Of a DNA stretch of 58,518 bases, positions 8,648-16,184 are shown in pieces. Position 1 is the stretch's first letter, and each line of letters opens with the position of its first letter. The DNA is from Verrucomicrobiia bacterium. GTDB lineage: Bacteria > Verrucomicrobiota > Verrucomicrobiia > Limisphaerales > UBA8199. The notes beneath the pieces are model-generated. The model worked only from the letters and a program-made list of their open reading frames with translations, was not told the DNA's origin and did no database searches. The position numbers and the translations under genes are program-made. Location: positions 1 through 58,518 of the forward strand of contig DASYZB010000087.1 of assembly GCA_035946615.1 (NCBI GenBank), read 5' to 3'.

Positions 8648-8750
8648 GGAATGCCAACACACCGGAACGCCGGCTTCAGCCGGCAGCGACCCCCGAGGAC
8701 CCAAGTCTGTGGGCTGAATCCGGCGTTCCAGTCTCGTGGGTGTGAAATAT
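8630..8750. repeat. nested inverted repeat containing a REP-like arm
   Basis: The outer arms ATATTTCACAC (8630-8640) and GTGTGAAATAT (8740-8750) are perfectly complementary. Inside them GGAACGCCGGCTTCAGCC (8664-8681) pairs with GGCTGAATCCGGCGTTCC (8712-8729) at 17 of 18 positions. The 24-mer at 8664-8687 is the exact reverse complement of the left arm of the twin hairpin at 6571-6594. The element overlaps the start codon (8647) of the minus-strand propeller gene, so its folding in RNA could affect translation initiation; this last point is inference. Confidence 0.75.
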
Positions 8751-8820
8751 CCAGCAGGGTAGCGCCTGAGAAGCCACCCTGGCCGGGCCAGCCGAATCGT
8801 CCTGGTGTTTCTCATTATAT

Positions 8821-8943
8821 ACACGGGGCCGTCGGATAGACAGGGAGGGACCCCTCTCCCCGACCCTCTCCCCTTCGGAAGAGGACAGGGAGAAACATCG
8901 GCAGATTAAAGATGTAGTTCATGCTGGGGACTCCTCAGTAAAC
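8821..8943 (+). repeat. dispersed repeat of about 115 bp, copy A
   Basis: One of three related intergenic sequences (others at 17929-18040 and 20467-20592), all in the same orientation. Shared landmarks in order are GGGCCGT(G)G.ATAGAC, CCCCTCTCCC, CTCTCCCCTTCGGAAG, a GGGAGA purine run, GGCAGATT, GATGTAGTTCATG and CTC.TCAGTAA. The pyrimidine and purine runs form a hairpin around CTT-CGG-AAG, imperfect in this copy. It lies between two minus-strand genes. No protein is encoded. Confidence 0.85.
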
Positions 8944-8979
8944 TCTCAGGAGGTTAACCTGCACCAAAGCGCGCGCGCT

Positions 8980-10674
8980 TCATTTGGGTAGATTGGCTCT
9001 TTCTCCCCATGCTTTCCTGGCCCAAGGCTGCATGGCGGCGTATTTGTCTTCCCAGGTGGTGTACATGGCGCCGACAATTCCGGGGATGTCCTTTGTGTTC
9101 GCCAGCCACTGGGCGATGCCCGAGCCGTCCTCGTCGGAGTCGTAATAGCCGGACAGGATTTGGCGCAAGCCCAGGTCTGCGAAGAACCGGCAGTTCTTGC
9201 CCTTAAGCCCACCATGCCAATTGACGATGCCGACATCTTTATCGAGGCCCTTCCATGACGCCGCCAGGCTTCCGTTGACGGCATAATAGTGGTCCACCGC
9301 GTTGTGCATCGGGTCGAACATATCACTCCAGACCCAGATTTCTGCATCCGGGCGGAGTTTGCGGATAATGCCGGCGGCCTGGTGGACGTTCCAGGCCAGC
9401 AATTCGCCTGGGGTCATGTGCTTGGCCTGGCAGGCCGCGCACCAATTCATGACGCGTAGTTCGTCATGTGACATCAAGAAGGCCGCTGGGTGCAGCAGGG
9501 CGTCGGCCTGCTTTACCTCGTCCTCCCAATCGGCGAATATCTTCGGCTCACTCAGACAACTGTTGATCCGGTCTTCATAGACGATGAGAGGATGATAATA
9601 GCTGACGCGCAGGCGGGTGCCTTCGTGGATGCGGGAGGAAGGGGTGAGCTTGATGAGCGGGGCTTGGTGAAAGGCGACCCAGGGATGGAGCTGTGGGTCC
9701 ACGATGCGCTGGTAATCGCGCCCTTCTTCATAAGAGGCGCCATCCTCACCGCGCACGGTGACCGGGCATCCGGGCCGGCGCAGCACGTTGACCAGGCCGA
9801 TTTCCTCGATAAGCAAATCGTCCCACCACATTCGACCGCTCTTGCCCGACCAGGTGCCCAGATAGACCCGGCCATTGGTGTGATCGAGACTGTTGAATAC
9901 CAGGTCATAATGCTTCCAGTCCTGTGTCGCATCCACATGGAAACTCTGAAAACTAATTGACCGTGAGGCCTCGGTATCGAGCACCTTCACCTCGGCATCG
10001 GCGGGAGAGAGATTCTCCGTCTTGAGCCAAAACGAAAGATGATACTGCCGGAAGGGCTGGAGGCTGATCGCTTGGGCGAGGCGGCAATGTTGGTATCGGT
10101 TCCTGCTGATGTCCTGCATCCGGAGCGACGTCTTGCCGCTATGGACGACATCGTGATCGGCGAAGGTCGTCAGGCCCTCGTCGTCCTGCATGCCCCAGCC
10201 CGAGAAATGATTCCCATTCGCCGTCTCGAAATCCCCATTGGCCACGCGCGCTGTGGTGTCAGGTTCGAGCGCCGCCCGCCCATCATGCGCCACGAAGACG
10301 GCGTCTTTGACCGGCACCCCCTCGACGTAATTGTGGTCGTGCGCGCCGCCCATCACGATGGCGACCAGGTCCAGGCCATTTTCCTTCGCCGCCTGCTTAA
10401 ATTCCGCCGCTTTCCCCGGGGCTACGTTCCACGAGAAGGCCACGCCGTTGTAGCCGCCGGCTTTGGCTTGCGGGAACCGGGCGATCACCCGCTCGACCTC
10501 TTTTGGGTCATCCATGTTGCGCCAGACGAAGAGCCAGCGCTTTTGCAGCCTCTGTTCAGGGGCCGCATTCGCGGAATCCCCCGTGGCGGACCACACGGCT
10601 CCGATCAGGGCGAAAAGGGTGAAAACAGCCGGGGTGAGGTGAAGTTTGGCGAGTTGCTTTAGGGCGGGTTGCAT
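8980..10674 (-). CDS. secreted glycosidase-like protein with a central carbohydrate-binding-like module
   Basis: From ATG at 10674 the protein has 564 residues, beginning with a signal peptide (LHLTPAVFTLFALIGAVWS). The first part resembles a TIM-barrel opening (RWLFVWRNMDDPKEVERVI, then GGYNGVAFSW and NGLDLVAIVMGG). A beta-sandwich module follows (about residues 160-280: NGDFETANGNHFSGWGMQDD, LSFWLKTENLS, VYLGTWSGKSGRMWWDDLLI), typical of carbohydrate-binding folds. The barrel seems to resume with FLMSHDELRVMNWC, where Asp-Glu is placed as in GH20-like hexosaminidases, and EIWVWSDMFDP. The enzyme class is inferred from layout only. The larger frame to 10848 overlaps the divergent GAF gene and is rejected. 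Confidence 0.7.
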   Translation of the reverse strand: MQPALKQLAKLHLTPAVFTLFALIGAVWSATGDSANAAPEQRLQKRWLFVWRNMDDPKEVERVIARFPQAKAGGYNGVAFSWNVAPGKAAEFKQAAKENGLDLVAIVMGGAHDHNYVEGVPVKDAVFVAHDGRAALEPDTTARVANGDFETANGNHFSGWGMQDDEGLTTFADHDVVHSGKTSLRMQDISRNRYQHCRLAQAISLQPFRQYHLSFWLKTENLSPADAEVKVLDTEASRSISFQSFHVDATQDWKHYDLVFNSLDHTNGRVYLGTWSGKSGRMWWDDLLIEEIGLVNVLRRPGCPVTVRGEDGASYEEGRDYQRIVDPQLHPWVAFHQAPLIKLTPSSRIHEGTRLRVSYYHPLIVYEDRINSCLSEPKIFADWEDEVKQADALLHPAAFLMSHDELRVMNWCAACQAKHMTPGELLAWNVHQAAGIIRKLRPDAEIWVWSDMFDPMHNAVDHYYAVNGSLAASWKGLDKDVGIVNWHGGLKGKNCRFFADLGLRQILSGYYDSDEDGSGIAQWLANTKDIPGIVGAMYTTWEDKYAAMQPWARKAWGERANLPK

Positions 10675-10794
10675 AACGCTCCAAGCTAATGCTGCCGTGC
10701 CAATGGAGGCGAGAGAGAAAATCGCGCCTGAAACCGAAAGGCGTTGCGTTCGATGCGCGAAACGATATGATGCGGCCCAGGAAACAAACGACCC

Positions 10795-11451
10795 ATGAGC
10801 CAACCGACTCTTCAGAACGAAAAGAAGCGACTGACGGTGCTCTGGCAATACGAGGTGCTGGACACCGTTCCCGAGGAACTCTTCGATGATCTAACGGAAC
10901 TGGCGGCCCGCATTTGCGAGGCGCCCATCGCCCTGATCTCGCTGGTCGATGAAAAACGGCAGTGGTTTAAATCGAAGGTCGGAACCACTGTAACCGAAAC
11001 CTCGCGAGACGTTTCCTTCTGCGCCCACGCCATCCAGCAATCGGGTCTGTTTATCGTGCCGGATGCCAGCAAGGACCCCCGGTTCGCCCGCAACCCGTTG
11101 GTCACCTCAGACCCGAAAATCCGCTTTTATGCCGGCGCCCCATTGGTGACGCCAGACGGCTATGCGTTGGGGACCCTTTGCGTTATCGATACGGTTCCGC
11201 GCCAATTGCGGCCCGACCAGCAAGAGGGCCTGCGCATCCTTGCCCGGCACGTCGTTTCGCAGCTCGAATTGCGGCGGCGTTCACGCGAATTAGCCGACGT
11301 CCGGCAGGCAAACGCCAAATCGCAAAGCAAACTCGAGCAATTGCGCGCAGAATTAGCCGCCGCGCGCCTGGAATTGGCGAAGAGGAAATCCGGGAAATCT
11401 CCGCGCGCCAACGGGAAGGTGAGGCGTTCACTCAAGGCGCGCCGTCTCTAA
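10795..11451 (+). CDS. GAF-domain signalling protein
   Basis: A 218-residue soluble protein. Residues about 20-165 form a GAF domain of the class often placed in front of histidine kinases or diguanylate cyclases (RLTVLWQYEVLDTVPEELFDDL, then CEAPIALISLVDEKRQWFKS, RDVSFCAHAIQQ, FYAGAPLVTPDGYALGTLCVID). The C-terminus is a coiled coil (residues 165-205: LELRRRSRELADVRQAN...KLEQLRAELAAARLELAKR) ending in a basic tail. No kinase, GGDEF or helix-turn-helix domain is attached, so it is a stand-alone sensor or a truncated one; the ligand is unknown. It is followed after 3 nt by the broken iron-alcohol-dehydrogenase start. Confidence 0.85.
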   Translation: MSQPTLQNEKKRLTVLWQYEVLDTVPEELFDDLTELAARICEAPIALISLVDEKRQWFKSKVGTTVTETSRDVSFCAHAIQQSGLFIVPDASKDPRFARNPLVTSDPKIRFYAGAPLVTPDGYALGTLCVIDTVPRQLRPDQQEGLRILARHVVSQLELRRRSRELADVRQANAKSQSKLEQLRAELAAARLELAKRKSGKSPRANGKVRRSLKARRL

Positions 11452-11454
11452 GGC

Positions 11455-11628
11455 GTGGTGGGTCTAACAACTTTTTCCTTTCCCACAAGAACCCTGTTCG
11501 GTTCGGGTGCTCTGGAGGAGTTATCCGCCCGCCTCACCGGATTTGGTATTGGGCGGCCACTGGTGGTCACGGACGCCGGCTTGCTTGCTTCGGATGCTCA
11601 CAGGTCCTTGGCAAAGGCTTTGGGCGAA
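11455..11628 (+). pseudogene. iron-containing alcohol dehydrogenase, N-terminal fragment
   Basis: The frame starting at 11455 reads VGLTTFSFPTRTLFGSGALE, then RPLVVTDAGLLAS and SLAKALGEG. This is the N-terminal NAD-binding segment of group III iron-containing alcohol dehydrogenases (normally about 380 residues). Homology ends after about 58 codons; the frame continues with unrelated sequence and stops at 11733. From about 11629 another frame carries the end of a glutamine synthetase gene. This is direct evidence of a deletion joining two genes. The right boundary given is approximate. Confidence 0.75.
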
Positions 11629-11796
11629 GGAAACATTACGGGACGCAGCCGATTTGATGAGCGGTTCAAAACTCGCCCGCCCTGCATTCGGAGATGGGGT
11701 GGTGGATTTCTATGTCCATCACGCGCGGCTTGAGCTTGAGGCATTCAATAACGCCGTAACGGATTGGGAGAGATTCGCTATTTCGAGCGAATCTGA
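11629..11796 (+). pseudogene. glutamine synthetase family, C-terminal fragment with frameshift
   Basis: In the frame two bases on from the dehydrogenase fragment, codons read TLRDAADLMSGSKLARPAFG, then DGVVDFYVHHARLELEAFNN and AVTDWER. This is the C-terminal end of glutamine-synthetase-like ligases (gamma-glutamyl-polyamine synthetase/FluG type). After WER the frame must shift by one base to give RYFERI followed by TGA at 11794-11796, the usual family ending. Both the truncation (about 400 residues missing) and the frameshift mark it as dead. Iron alcohol dehydrogenase and this ligase class often lie together in amine/amino-alcohol catabolic clusters, which would explain how one deletion produced this scar. 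Confidence 0.75.
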
Positions 11797-11806
11797 GTGG
11801 GCGTGG

Positions 11807-12772
11807 TTATTGGGGCGCCAGCTCGGCCCGTTTATCGATGAACTGCGCCATAATGCTCACCGCAATCTCCATGACGCTTTTCGAGCGAATCTTGATTCCC
11901 ACGGGACAGGCCAGGCGCTCGAGTTGCTCCGGGCTGGCGATGTGTTCCTCGATGAAATGTTCGCGAATGGTTCTGGCTTTTCGGGCGCTTCCGATCATGC
12001 CTACAAAGAGGAACGGCTGATGAATCCAATCACGCAAGACCAGGGCATCATGGCGATGGCCTCGAGTGACTATCAACGCGAACGTGGGCACCGGCGGCAA
12101 TGGGACCTTCAGCAACTTCTCCCAGACATCGGTTTGCAGCGCGACTGCAGGTGGAAAAAATTGGCGGCTGGCCAGGGCCGGACGGTCATCGAAGACGGTC
12201 ACAGCAAAATCCAATTGCAAGGCGAGAGGGGCTACGGCTTGAGCGATATGGCCTGCGCCCGCTATCCATAGAGCGCCGGGTGGGGCGATGATTTCGCGGT
12301 AAAATGACTCCGCGATAGCTGTCGAACTCATGGTTTGACCAGAACGGCTGCGCGAGACCTCCGCCGGCAGCAATTGAATCGAAAAGTCATTGCGCACGCC
12401 CCATGCCAGAGGAGTGCGCCGTTGCGCCAGGTCGCGCCAAAAGGATTCACCGGCCCTTTGGGCATTGGGTAGAATCACTCCTTGCACTTTCCCGCCGCAG
12501 ATCAAGCCGTCATCCCAACCGAAATCGTGGTCGAGCAGGAGGTCGAAAGTCGAGGGCCGGTCTGTGCGCAGGGCTTTGATTGCGCGGTGCTGGATTTCGG
12601 CTTCGAGACAGCCGCCGCCCAGGGTGCCGGTGATACGGCCATCGGCATAAAAGAGCGCTTTGGCTCCCACCTTTTGCGGGCTCGACCCCTTCACCCCGCA
12701 AATGATGCCCAGAGTGACTGGCTCCGCGACGCGGGCCGCCTCTGCGAGGGCCTCAAAAACGGGATTGTTCAT
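11807..12772 (-). CDS. XdhC-family molybdenum cofactor chaperone/insertase
   Basis: From ATG at 12772 the product has 321 residues in the usual two parts. The N-terminal XdhC/CoxI domain starts NPVFEALAEAARVAEPVTLG and carries SSPQKVGAKALFYADGRITG, then GGGCLEAEI. The C-terminal Rossmann domain has LWIAGAGHIAQAVAPLA and GMIGSARKARTI. XdhC proteins handle Moco for xanthine-dehydrogenase-type enzymes and help sulfurate it. No xdhAB gene is in the window, but moaD and moaE at 47.2-47.8 kb show that Moco is made. The stop lies 10 nt from the end of the convergent glutamine synthetase remnant. The upstream extension to 12877 lacks homology. Confidence 0.88.
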   Translation of the reverse strand: MNNPVFEALAEAARVAEPVTLGIICGVKGSSPQKVGAKALFYADGRITGTLGGGCLEAEIQHRAIKALRTDRPSTFDLLLDHDFGWDDGLICGGKVQGVILPNAQRAGESFWRDLAQRRTPLAWGVRNDFSIQLLPAEVSRSRSGQTMSSTAIAESFYREIIAPPGALWIAGAGHIAQAVAPLALQLDFAVTVFDDRPALASRQFFPPAVALQTDVWEKLLKVPLPPVPTFALIVTRGHRHDALVLRDWIHQPFLFVGMIGSARKARTIREHFIEEHIASPEQLERLACPVGIKIRSKSVMEIAVSIMAQFIDKRAELAPQ

Positions 12773-12812
12773 AAGTGAGCCGGCCAAGCCGAAGCGGCGG
12801 GTCAGCAATGCC

Positions 12813-12983
12813 TTACCGGGTGCTGATGAGGTAAAGGATACAGGCCAGGATGGCCGATGCAAACAGTCCGGCCACAATTGCCCACTGCAGAATCAGTCTT
12901 CGCTTGCGTCGCAGGTTCCTGCCGCCCATCCCAGGCAGCAGATAAAACCGCTCTTTTTCTTTCGGCTTACCAAACAAGGCCAT
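12813..12983 (-). CDS. small membrane protein, unknown function
   Basis: A 56-residue product from ATG at 12983 (MALFGKPKEKERFYLLPGMG). A basic, soluble first half (GRNLRRKRRLILQW) is followed by one hydrophobic helix (AIVAGLFASAILACILYLI). The positive-inside pattern suggests a single-pass inner-membrane protein with the N-terminus in the cytoplasm. It sits between xdhC and ribE on the same strand. I do not recognise a named family. The regular FGKPKEKERFYLLPGMGG motif and good placement between genes support it being real, but its shortness keeps confidence moderate. Confidence 0.5.
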   Translation of the reverse strand: MALFGKPKEKERFYLLPGMGGRNLRRKRRLILQWAIVAGLFASAILACILYLISTR

Positions 12984-13024
12984 AAACCTGAGGATCGGCA
13001 AAGTGAGCTACCCGGGTGCGGCAG

Positions 13025-13642
13025 TCAAGCTGAAGAACTTTGGCGCGCGGACACGAATCGTTCGACGTACTTGCCAATGAGGTCTGCTTCGAGGTTGACC
13101 GCATCGCCCACCTTGCGTTCGCGCAGCGCGGTGACCTCGTAGGTATGCGGAATGATCCAAATCCGGAAGCCCTTGTCGAGGATGCCTGCCACGGTAAGGC
13201 TGATGCCATCAACGGCAATCGAGCCTTTGGGGACGACATAGCGCATTACCTCAGGCGGCGCCGCGATGTCCAGCACGTGGTCCTGCCCAGCCCGTTCCCA
13301 GCGCGTTATTGTTCCCACTCCGTCGATGTGGCCGGTGACAAAGTGGCCGCCCAGATTGCCATCTGCGCGCAGGGGCCGTTCGAGGTTGACCAGGGCCCCC
13401 GGCTTGGCGAACTGCAGGTTGGTGCGTTTCCAGGTTTCCTGAAGCAGATCAAACCGGGCCAGCTTTTGCGCGGCGCGGGAAGCGACTTTCACGGCGGTCA
13501 GGCAGCAGCCGTTGATGGCCAGGCTGCCCCCGAGCTTTAACCCGCGCCCGCATACGCGAGTTCGCACCGTCAGCTCGATGGATTTTTCACCTGGCTTGAT
13601 GCGTTCGATCTTGCCGGTTTCTTCCACAATGCCTGTAAACAT
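13025..13642 (-). CDS. ribE: riboflavin synthase, alpha subunit
   Basis: A 205-residue protein with the two tandem lumazine-binding halves of riboflavin synthase, which converts two molecules of 6,7-dimethyl-8-ribityllumazine to riboflavin. The first half starts with the invariant MFTGIVEETGKI and contains GGSLAINGCCLTAV. The linker is NLERPLRADGNLGGHFVTGH. The second half contains KGSIAVDGISLTVA and ends LIGKYVERF. The length matches the family. No other riboflavin gene is adjacent, and I saw no FMN riboswitch upstream. Confidence 0.95.
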   Translation of the reverse strand: MFTGIVEETGKIERIKPGEKSIELTVRTRVCGRGLKLGGSLAINGCCLTAVKVASRAAQKLARFDLLQETWKRTNLQFAKPGALVNLERPLRADGNLGGHFVTGHIDGVGTITRWERAGQDHVLDIAAPPEVMRYVVPKGSIAVDGISLTVAGILDKGFRIWIIPHTYEVTALRERKVGDAVNLEADLIGKYVERFVSARQSSSA

Positions 13643-13731
13643 GAGCGCGGAGTACGCGGATTACTGCCCGAAAGAAAGGAAAAACTTGACCTGGGTTACG
13701 GACTTTACCGTGCCCTATCGAGCAGGAAGTT

Positions 13732-14628
13732 TCACGCCGAGGCAGTGGGACCGCTGCGGAGGCTGGAGCGAAACTCGCTTGGGGCCATGCCGACATGCTG
13801 TTTGAAAACGCTATTGAACCGCGGGATGGAGCCGAAACCGGCCGCAAACACCACCTCGGAAATCCGCCGGGAAGGGTCCACCAGCAGTGTCTTGGCCTTT
13901 TCAACCCGCACCCGGGCGATGTATTCGGTGAGAGTCAGCCCGGTGACTTTCTTGAAGAGCTTGCAAAAATAGAAACGGCTGACATGAACGTGATCGACTA
14001 CCTGGGCCAACGTAATTGGCTCCTCGACATGGGCCTGCACGAACTCCTTGGCGTTCGTCACCGCATCCGGTTCACATTCCGATGAGGCAATCGCCTGTTT
14101 GCTGGCGAAGTCAGAGAGATATTGCGAGAAGACTTCCAATAATTGGAGGACGGCTTGAAATCGGTCGGCTGGGAGGACTGGAGTTTCAAAGTAGGACTTG
14201 CGCACCTTTTGAACCCATTCTGTGTCGGGCCCATCGCCCAGCATCTTGAGCACCAGCAGAAAGTCCCGCTCGGTCGGTTCGCGCCGGAACACCTGGCCCC
14301 CGAGAAGTGTGGCGACGTGCCTTTTGCCGACCAGAACCGGCGCAGCGACAACCGTCAGCCCGGCGTAGCAATGGATCTGCACCGGAGTCAGTTTGCGCGC
14401 GACCCGTTGCTGAACCCCGCGTTCGTTCTCGTTGCAGGCGGCGCACCCTGCGGAGGTCGAGCCCGCCAGCGAGCAGAAGCGGTTGCCCATCGCGGCAAAA
14501 CGATGCAGTTGAGCATCGCCGTCCGGCGGGGCCACCATGAGCGAGACGCCCGTGGCTTTGCGAAAAGCCGCCTCGAAATATTGAATCACGGGCAGCTTCG
14601 CCAGGTCCTCGAAGTCCAGAGGCTTCAT
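13732..14628 (-). CDS. AraC-family regulator with PocR sensory domain
   Basis: A 298-residue transcription factor. Residues about 10-170 are a PocR ligand-binding domain with its cysteine pattern (FCSLAGSTSAGCAACNENE, then QIHCYAGLTVVAAPVLV and LGGQVFR). Residues about 190-290 form an AraC/XylS DNA-binding domain with two helix-turn-helix units: EPITLAQVVDHVHVSRFYFC followed by KLFKKVTGLTLTEY, and ISEVVFAAGFGSIPRFNSVF followed by KQHVGMAPSEFR. PocR domains sense small hydrocarbon derivatives or other metabolites. It starts downstream of the respiratory cluster on the same strand and could regulate that cluster or the nearby dehydrogenase scar; neither is shown. Confidence 0.9.
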   Translation of the reverse strand: MKPLDFEDLAKLPVIQYFEAAFRKATGVSLMVAPPDGDAQLHRFAAMGNRFCSLAGSTSAGCAACNENERGVQQRVARKLTPVQIHCYAGLTVVAAPVLVGKRHVATLLGGQVFRREPTERDFLLVLKMLGDGPDTEWVQKVRKSYFETPVLPADRFQAVLQLLEVFSQYLSDFASKQAIASSECEPDAVTNAKEFVQAHVEEPITLAQVVDHVHVSRFYFCKLFKKVTGLTLTEYIARVRVEKAKTLLVDPSRRISEVVFAAGFGSIPRFNSVFKQHVGMAPSEFRSSLRSGPTASA

Positions 14629-14701
14629 TAATGCCTAACATTCCTCTAATAAGAGAGTTGTGACAAGGAACATTTCACGAAGCTGCGCAGCCATGTCCAA
14701 A

Positions 14702-14729
14702 GCGGCGGGAGCGTTGCGCTTGCCGCCGC
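14702..14729. terminator. GC-rich hairpin downstream of the respiratory cluster
   Basis: GCGGCGG (14702-14708) pairs with CCGCCGC (14723-14729), and the loop contains a further AGCG-TTG-CGCT stem. It lies 59 nt beyond the stop of the hexaheme cytochrome gene, the last gene of the minus-strand cluster. It could terminate that transcript or be a palindromic repeat; no U-tract follows. Confidence 0.4.
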
Positions 14730-14787
14730 ATTTCCAAGTACGCGCCTTCACGCTGGCTGGCGAGGAGAAGGCGCGCAATCCGTTGTT

Positions 14788-16179
14788 CTAGAAATCGAGC
14801 TTTTCGCCTTTGGGTGTGAGGCTGTTGAGAAAGGCGACCAAGTCATTGAGTTCGCCTTCAGCAATCTTTCCCCGCCAGGGCGGCATGTAGAGCGGGGGCG
14901 CCGGCTTGTTGGGGTCCAGGGCGGGGATTTCGCGCTGGCCGTCCAGGATGCGCTTTTTCAATTCGTCCTTGGTATAACCTTCGGAGACGAACTTCAGGCC
15001 GGGGACTTGTTGAGCCGTCTTGGCGTTTGGATTGGGAACGCCGCCCTGACCGTTCTGGCCATGACAGCCGGCGCAGCCGTATTTTTTAAAGACGGCTTTG
15101 CCGCGGTCCAGAGGCGTCATCAAAGCGGGAATATTCAGGAATCCAATGACATTCGTGTCGCTGATAGAGAGGAGGAACTCGGTTAATGCCCGGGTTTCCT
15201 GGTCAGTGAAATTGAATTGAGGCATCAGCGAGCCCGGAGAAAGGGCGGTGGGGCTTTTGAAATGGGCGATAATCCATTGCGCATCGCGACGCTGGCCGAC
15301 CTTATCGAGGGCCGGCCCGACAACGCCGCCTTTGCCGCCAAGACTATGGCAGCCCAGGCAGCCCTTTTCGGCAAAGAGGCGGCGTCCGGCCTGCGGCCCG
15401 GGGATGGTCTTCATGGAGACATAATAGGCGCTCAAGGGTTCGTCGGTGAAGCTCAGGACGTAAAGGGTCAGCGCCTCCAGCTCGGCATCACTGGCCTGAA
15501 TGGGGGGCATGGCGGAGCCGGGAGTAACCGCCGCCGGGTCTTTGAAATGTTTCATCAACCACTCAGGGCTGCGGCTGGCTCCCACTTTGTCCAACTCGGG
15601 GCCAATGACGCCGCCGGCGCCCTGGAGTTTATGGCAGCCGATACAGCCGGAGCGCTCGAAGACCTCGCGGCCCTGGGCGAGTTTGGGGGCATCGGGCACA
15701 TCGGTGGGCAGATGGCATTTACCGCAAGCCGATTGGATGTATTTCATCGCGAGCATTGGTCGGTCCCAATGTTCGACTTCTCCATGAGCGGCGTCGCGGG
15801 TGGTGGCGCGGCCCTGGCCCTGGTGACAGATGGTGCAGCCGAATTTGTTGAAGGGGTGGCGGTCGTGGTTGGGATGATAAGCCAAGGGCTCGGGCATGCC
15901 GGCGTAGCTTGGGTCCTCGACGGCGACATGGCAACTGGTGCAGCGGTCCACCCGTTCGGGATCGTTTAACAAAATCTGGCGCACCTCGATGGGGAGCCGG
16001 GTGGCCTCGGAGCGTTGCTCTGGCGTGGTGGCGCGCGCCAGCTCCTGCTTATTGTACTTGGCCTGCCATTCTTTCCATTCGCGGAACTGATCTTTATAGA
16101 ATGCGACAATGACCAGGCTGCCGATAATCAAGCCCAGCAGGGTGAACCAAGGGTAAAGCTTGCGGAGGGAAGAGTCCAT
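14788..16179 (-). CDS. membrane-anchored hexaheme cytochrome c
   Basis: A 463-residue protein with one N-terminal membrane helix (residues 10-28) and six CXXCH heme sites: CTSCH (Cys80), CTICH (Cys115), CGKCH (Cys152), CIGCH (Cys179), CLGCH (Cys274) and CAGCH (Cys369). The last three belong to class-I-like domains, and two of them are clear internal duplicates (GCIGCHKLQGAGGVIGPELD versus GCLGCHSLGGKGGVVGPALD, each ending in a LYVLS/EFLLS helix). Axial Met candidates are in GSAMPP and GSLMPQ. It follows cytochrome b after 5 nt, so it probably replaces cytochrome c1 as the electron exit of a bc-type complex facing the periplasm. Its length and heme number are unlike canonical c1. Confidence 0.9.
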   Translation of the reverse strand: MDSSLRKLYPWFTLLGLIIGSLVIVAFYKDQFREWKEWQAKYNKQELARATTPEQRSEATRLPIEVRQILLNDPERVDRCTSCHVAVEDPSYAGMPEPLAYHPNHDRHPFNKFGCTICHQGQGRATTRDAAHGEVEHWDRPMLAMKYIQSACGKCHLPTDVPDAPKLAQGREVFERSGCIGCHKLQGAGGVIGPELDKVGASRSPEWLMKHFKDPAAVTPGSAMPPIQASDAELEALTLYVLSFTDEPLSAYYVSMKTIPGPQAGRRLFAEKGCLGCHSLGGKGGVVGPALDKVGQRRDAQWIIAHFKSPTALSPGSLMPQFNFTDQETRALTEFLLSISDTNVIGFLNIPALMTPLDRGKAVFKKYGCAGCHGQNGQGGVPNPNAKTAQQVPGLKFVSEGYTKDELKKRILDGQREIPALDPNKPAPPLYMPPWRGKIAEGELNDLVAFLNSLTPKGEKLDF

Positions 16180-16184
16180 TTGGG

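Noticed and set aside
11507-12271. 254-codon frame through the glutamine synthetase remnant
   Set aside because: Only codons from about 11629 to 11773 have homology; the rest is antisense of xdhC or unrelated, so it is not one gene.
13643-13731. FMN riboswitch upstream of ribE
   Set aside because: None of the conserved FMN-aptamer segments is visible in the short gap.
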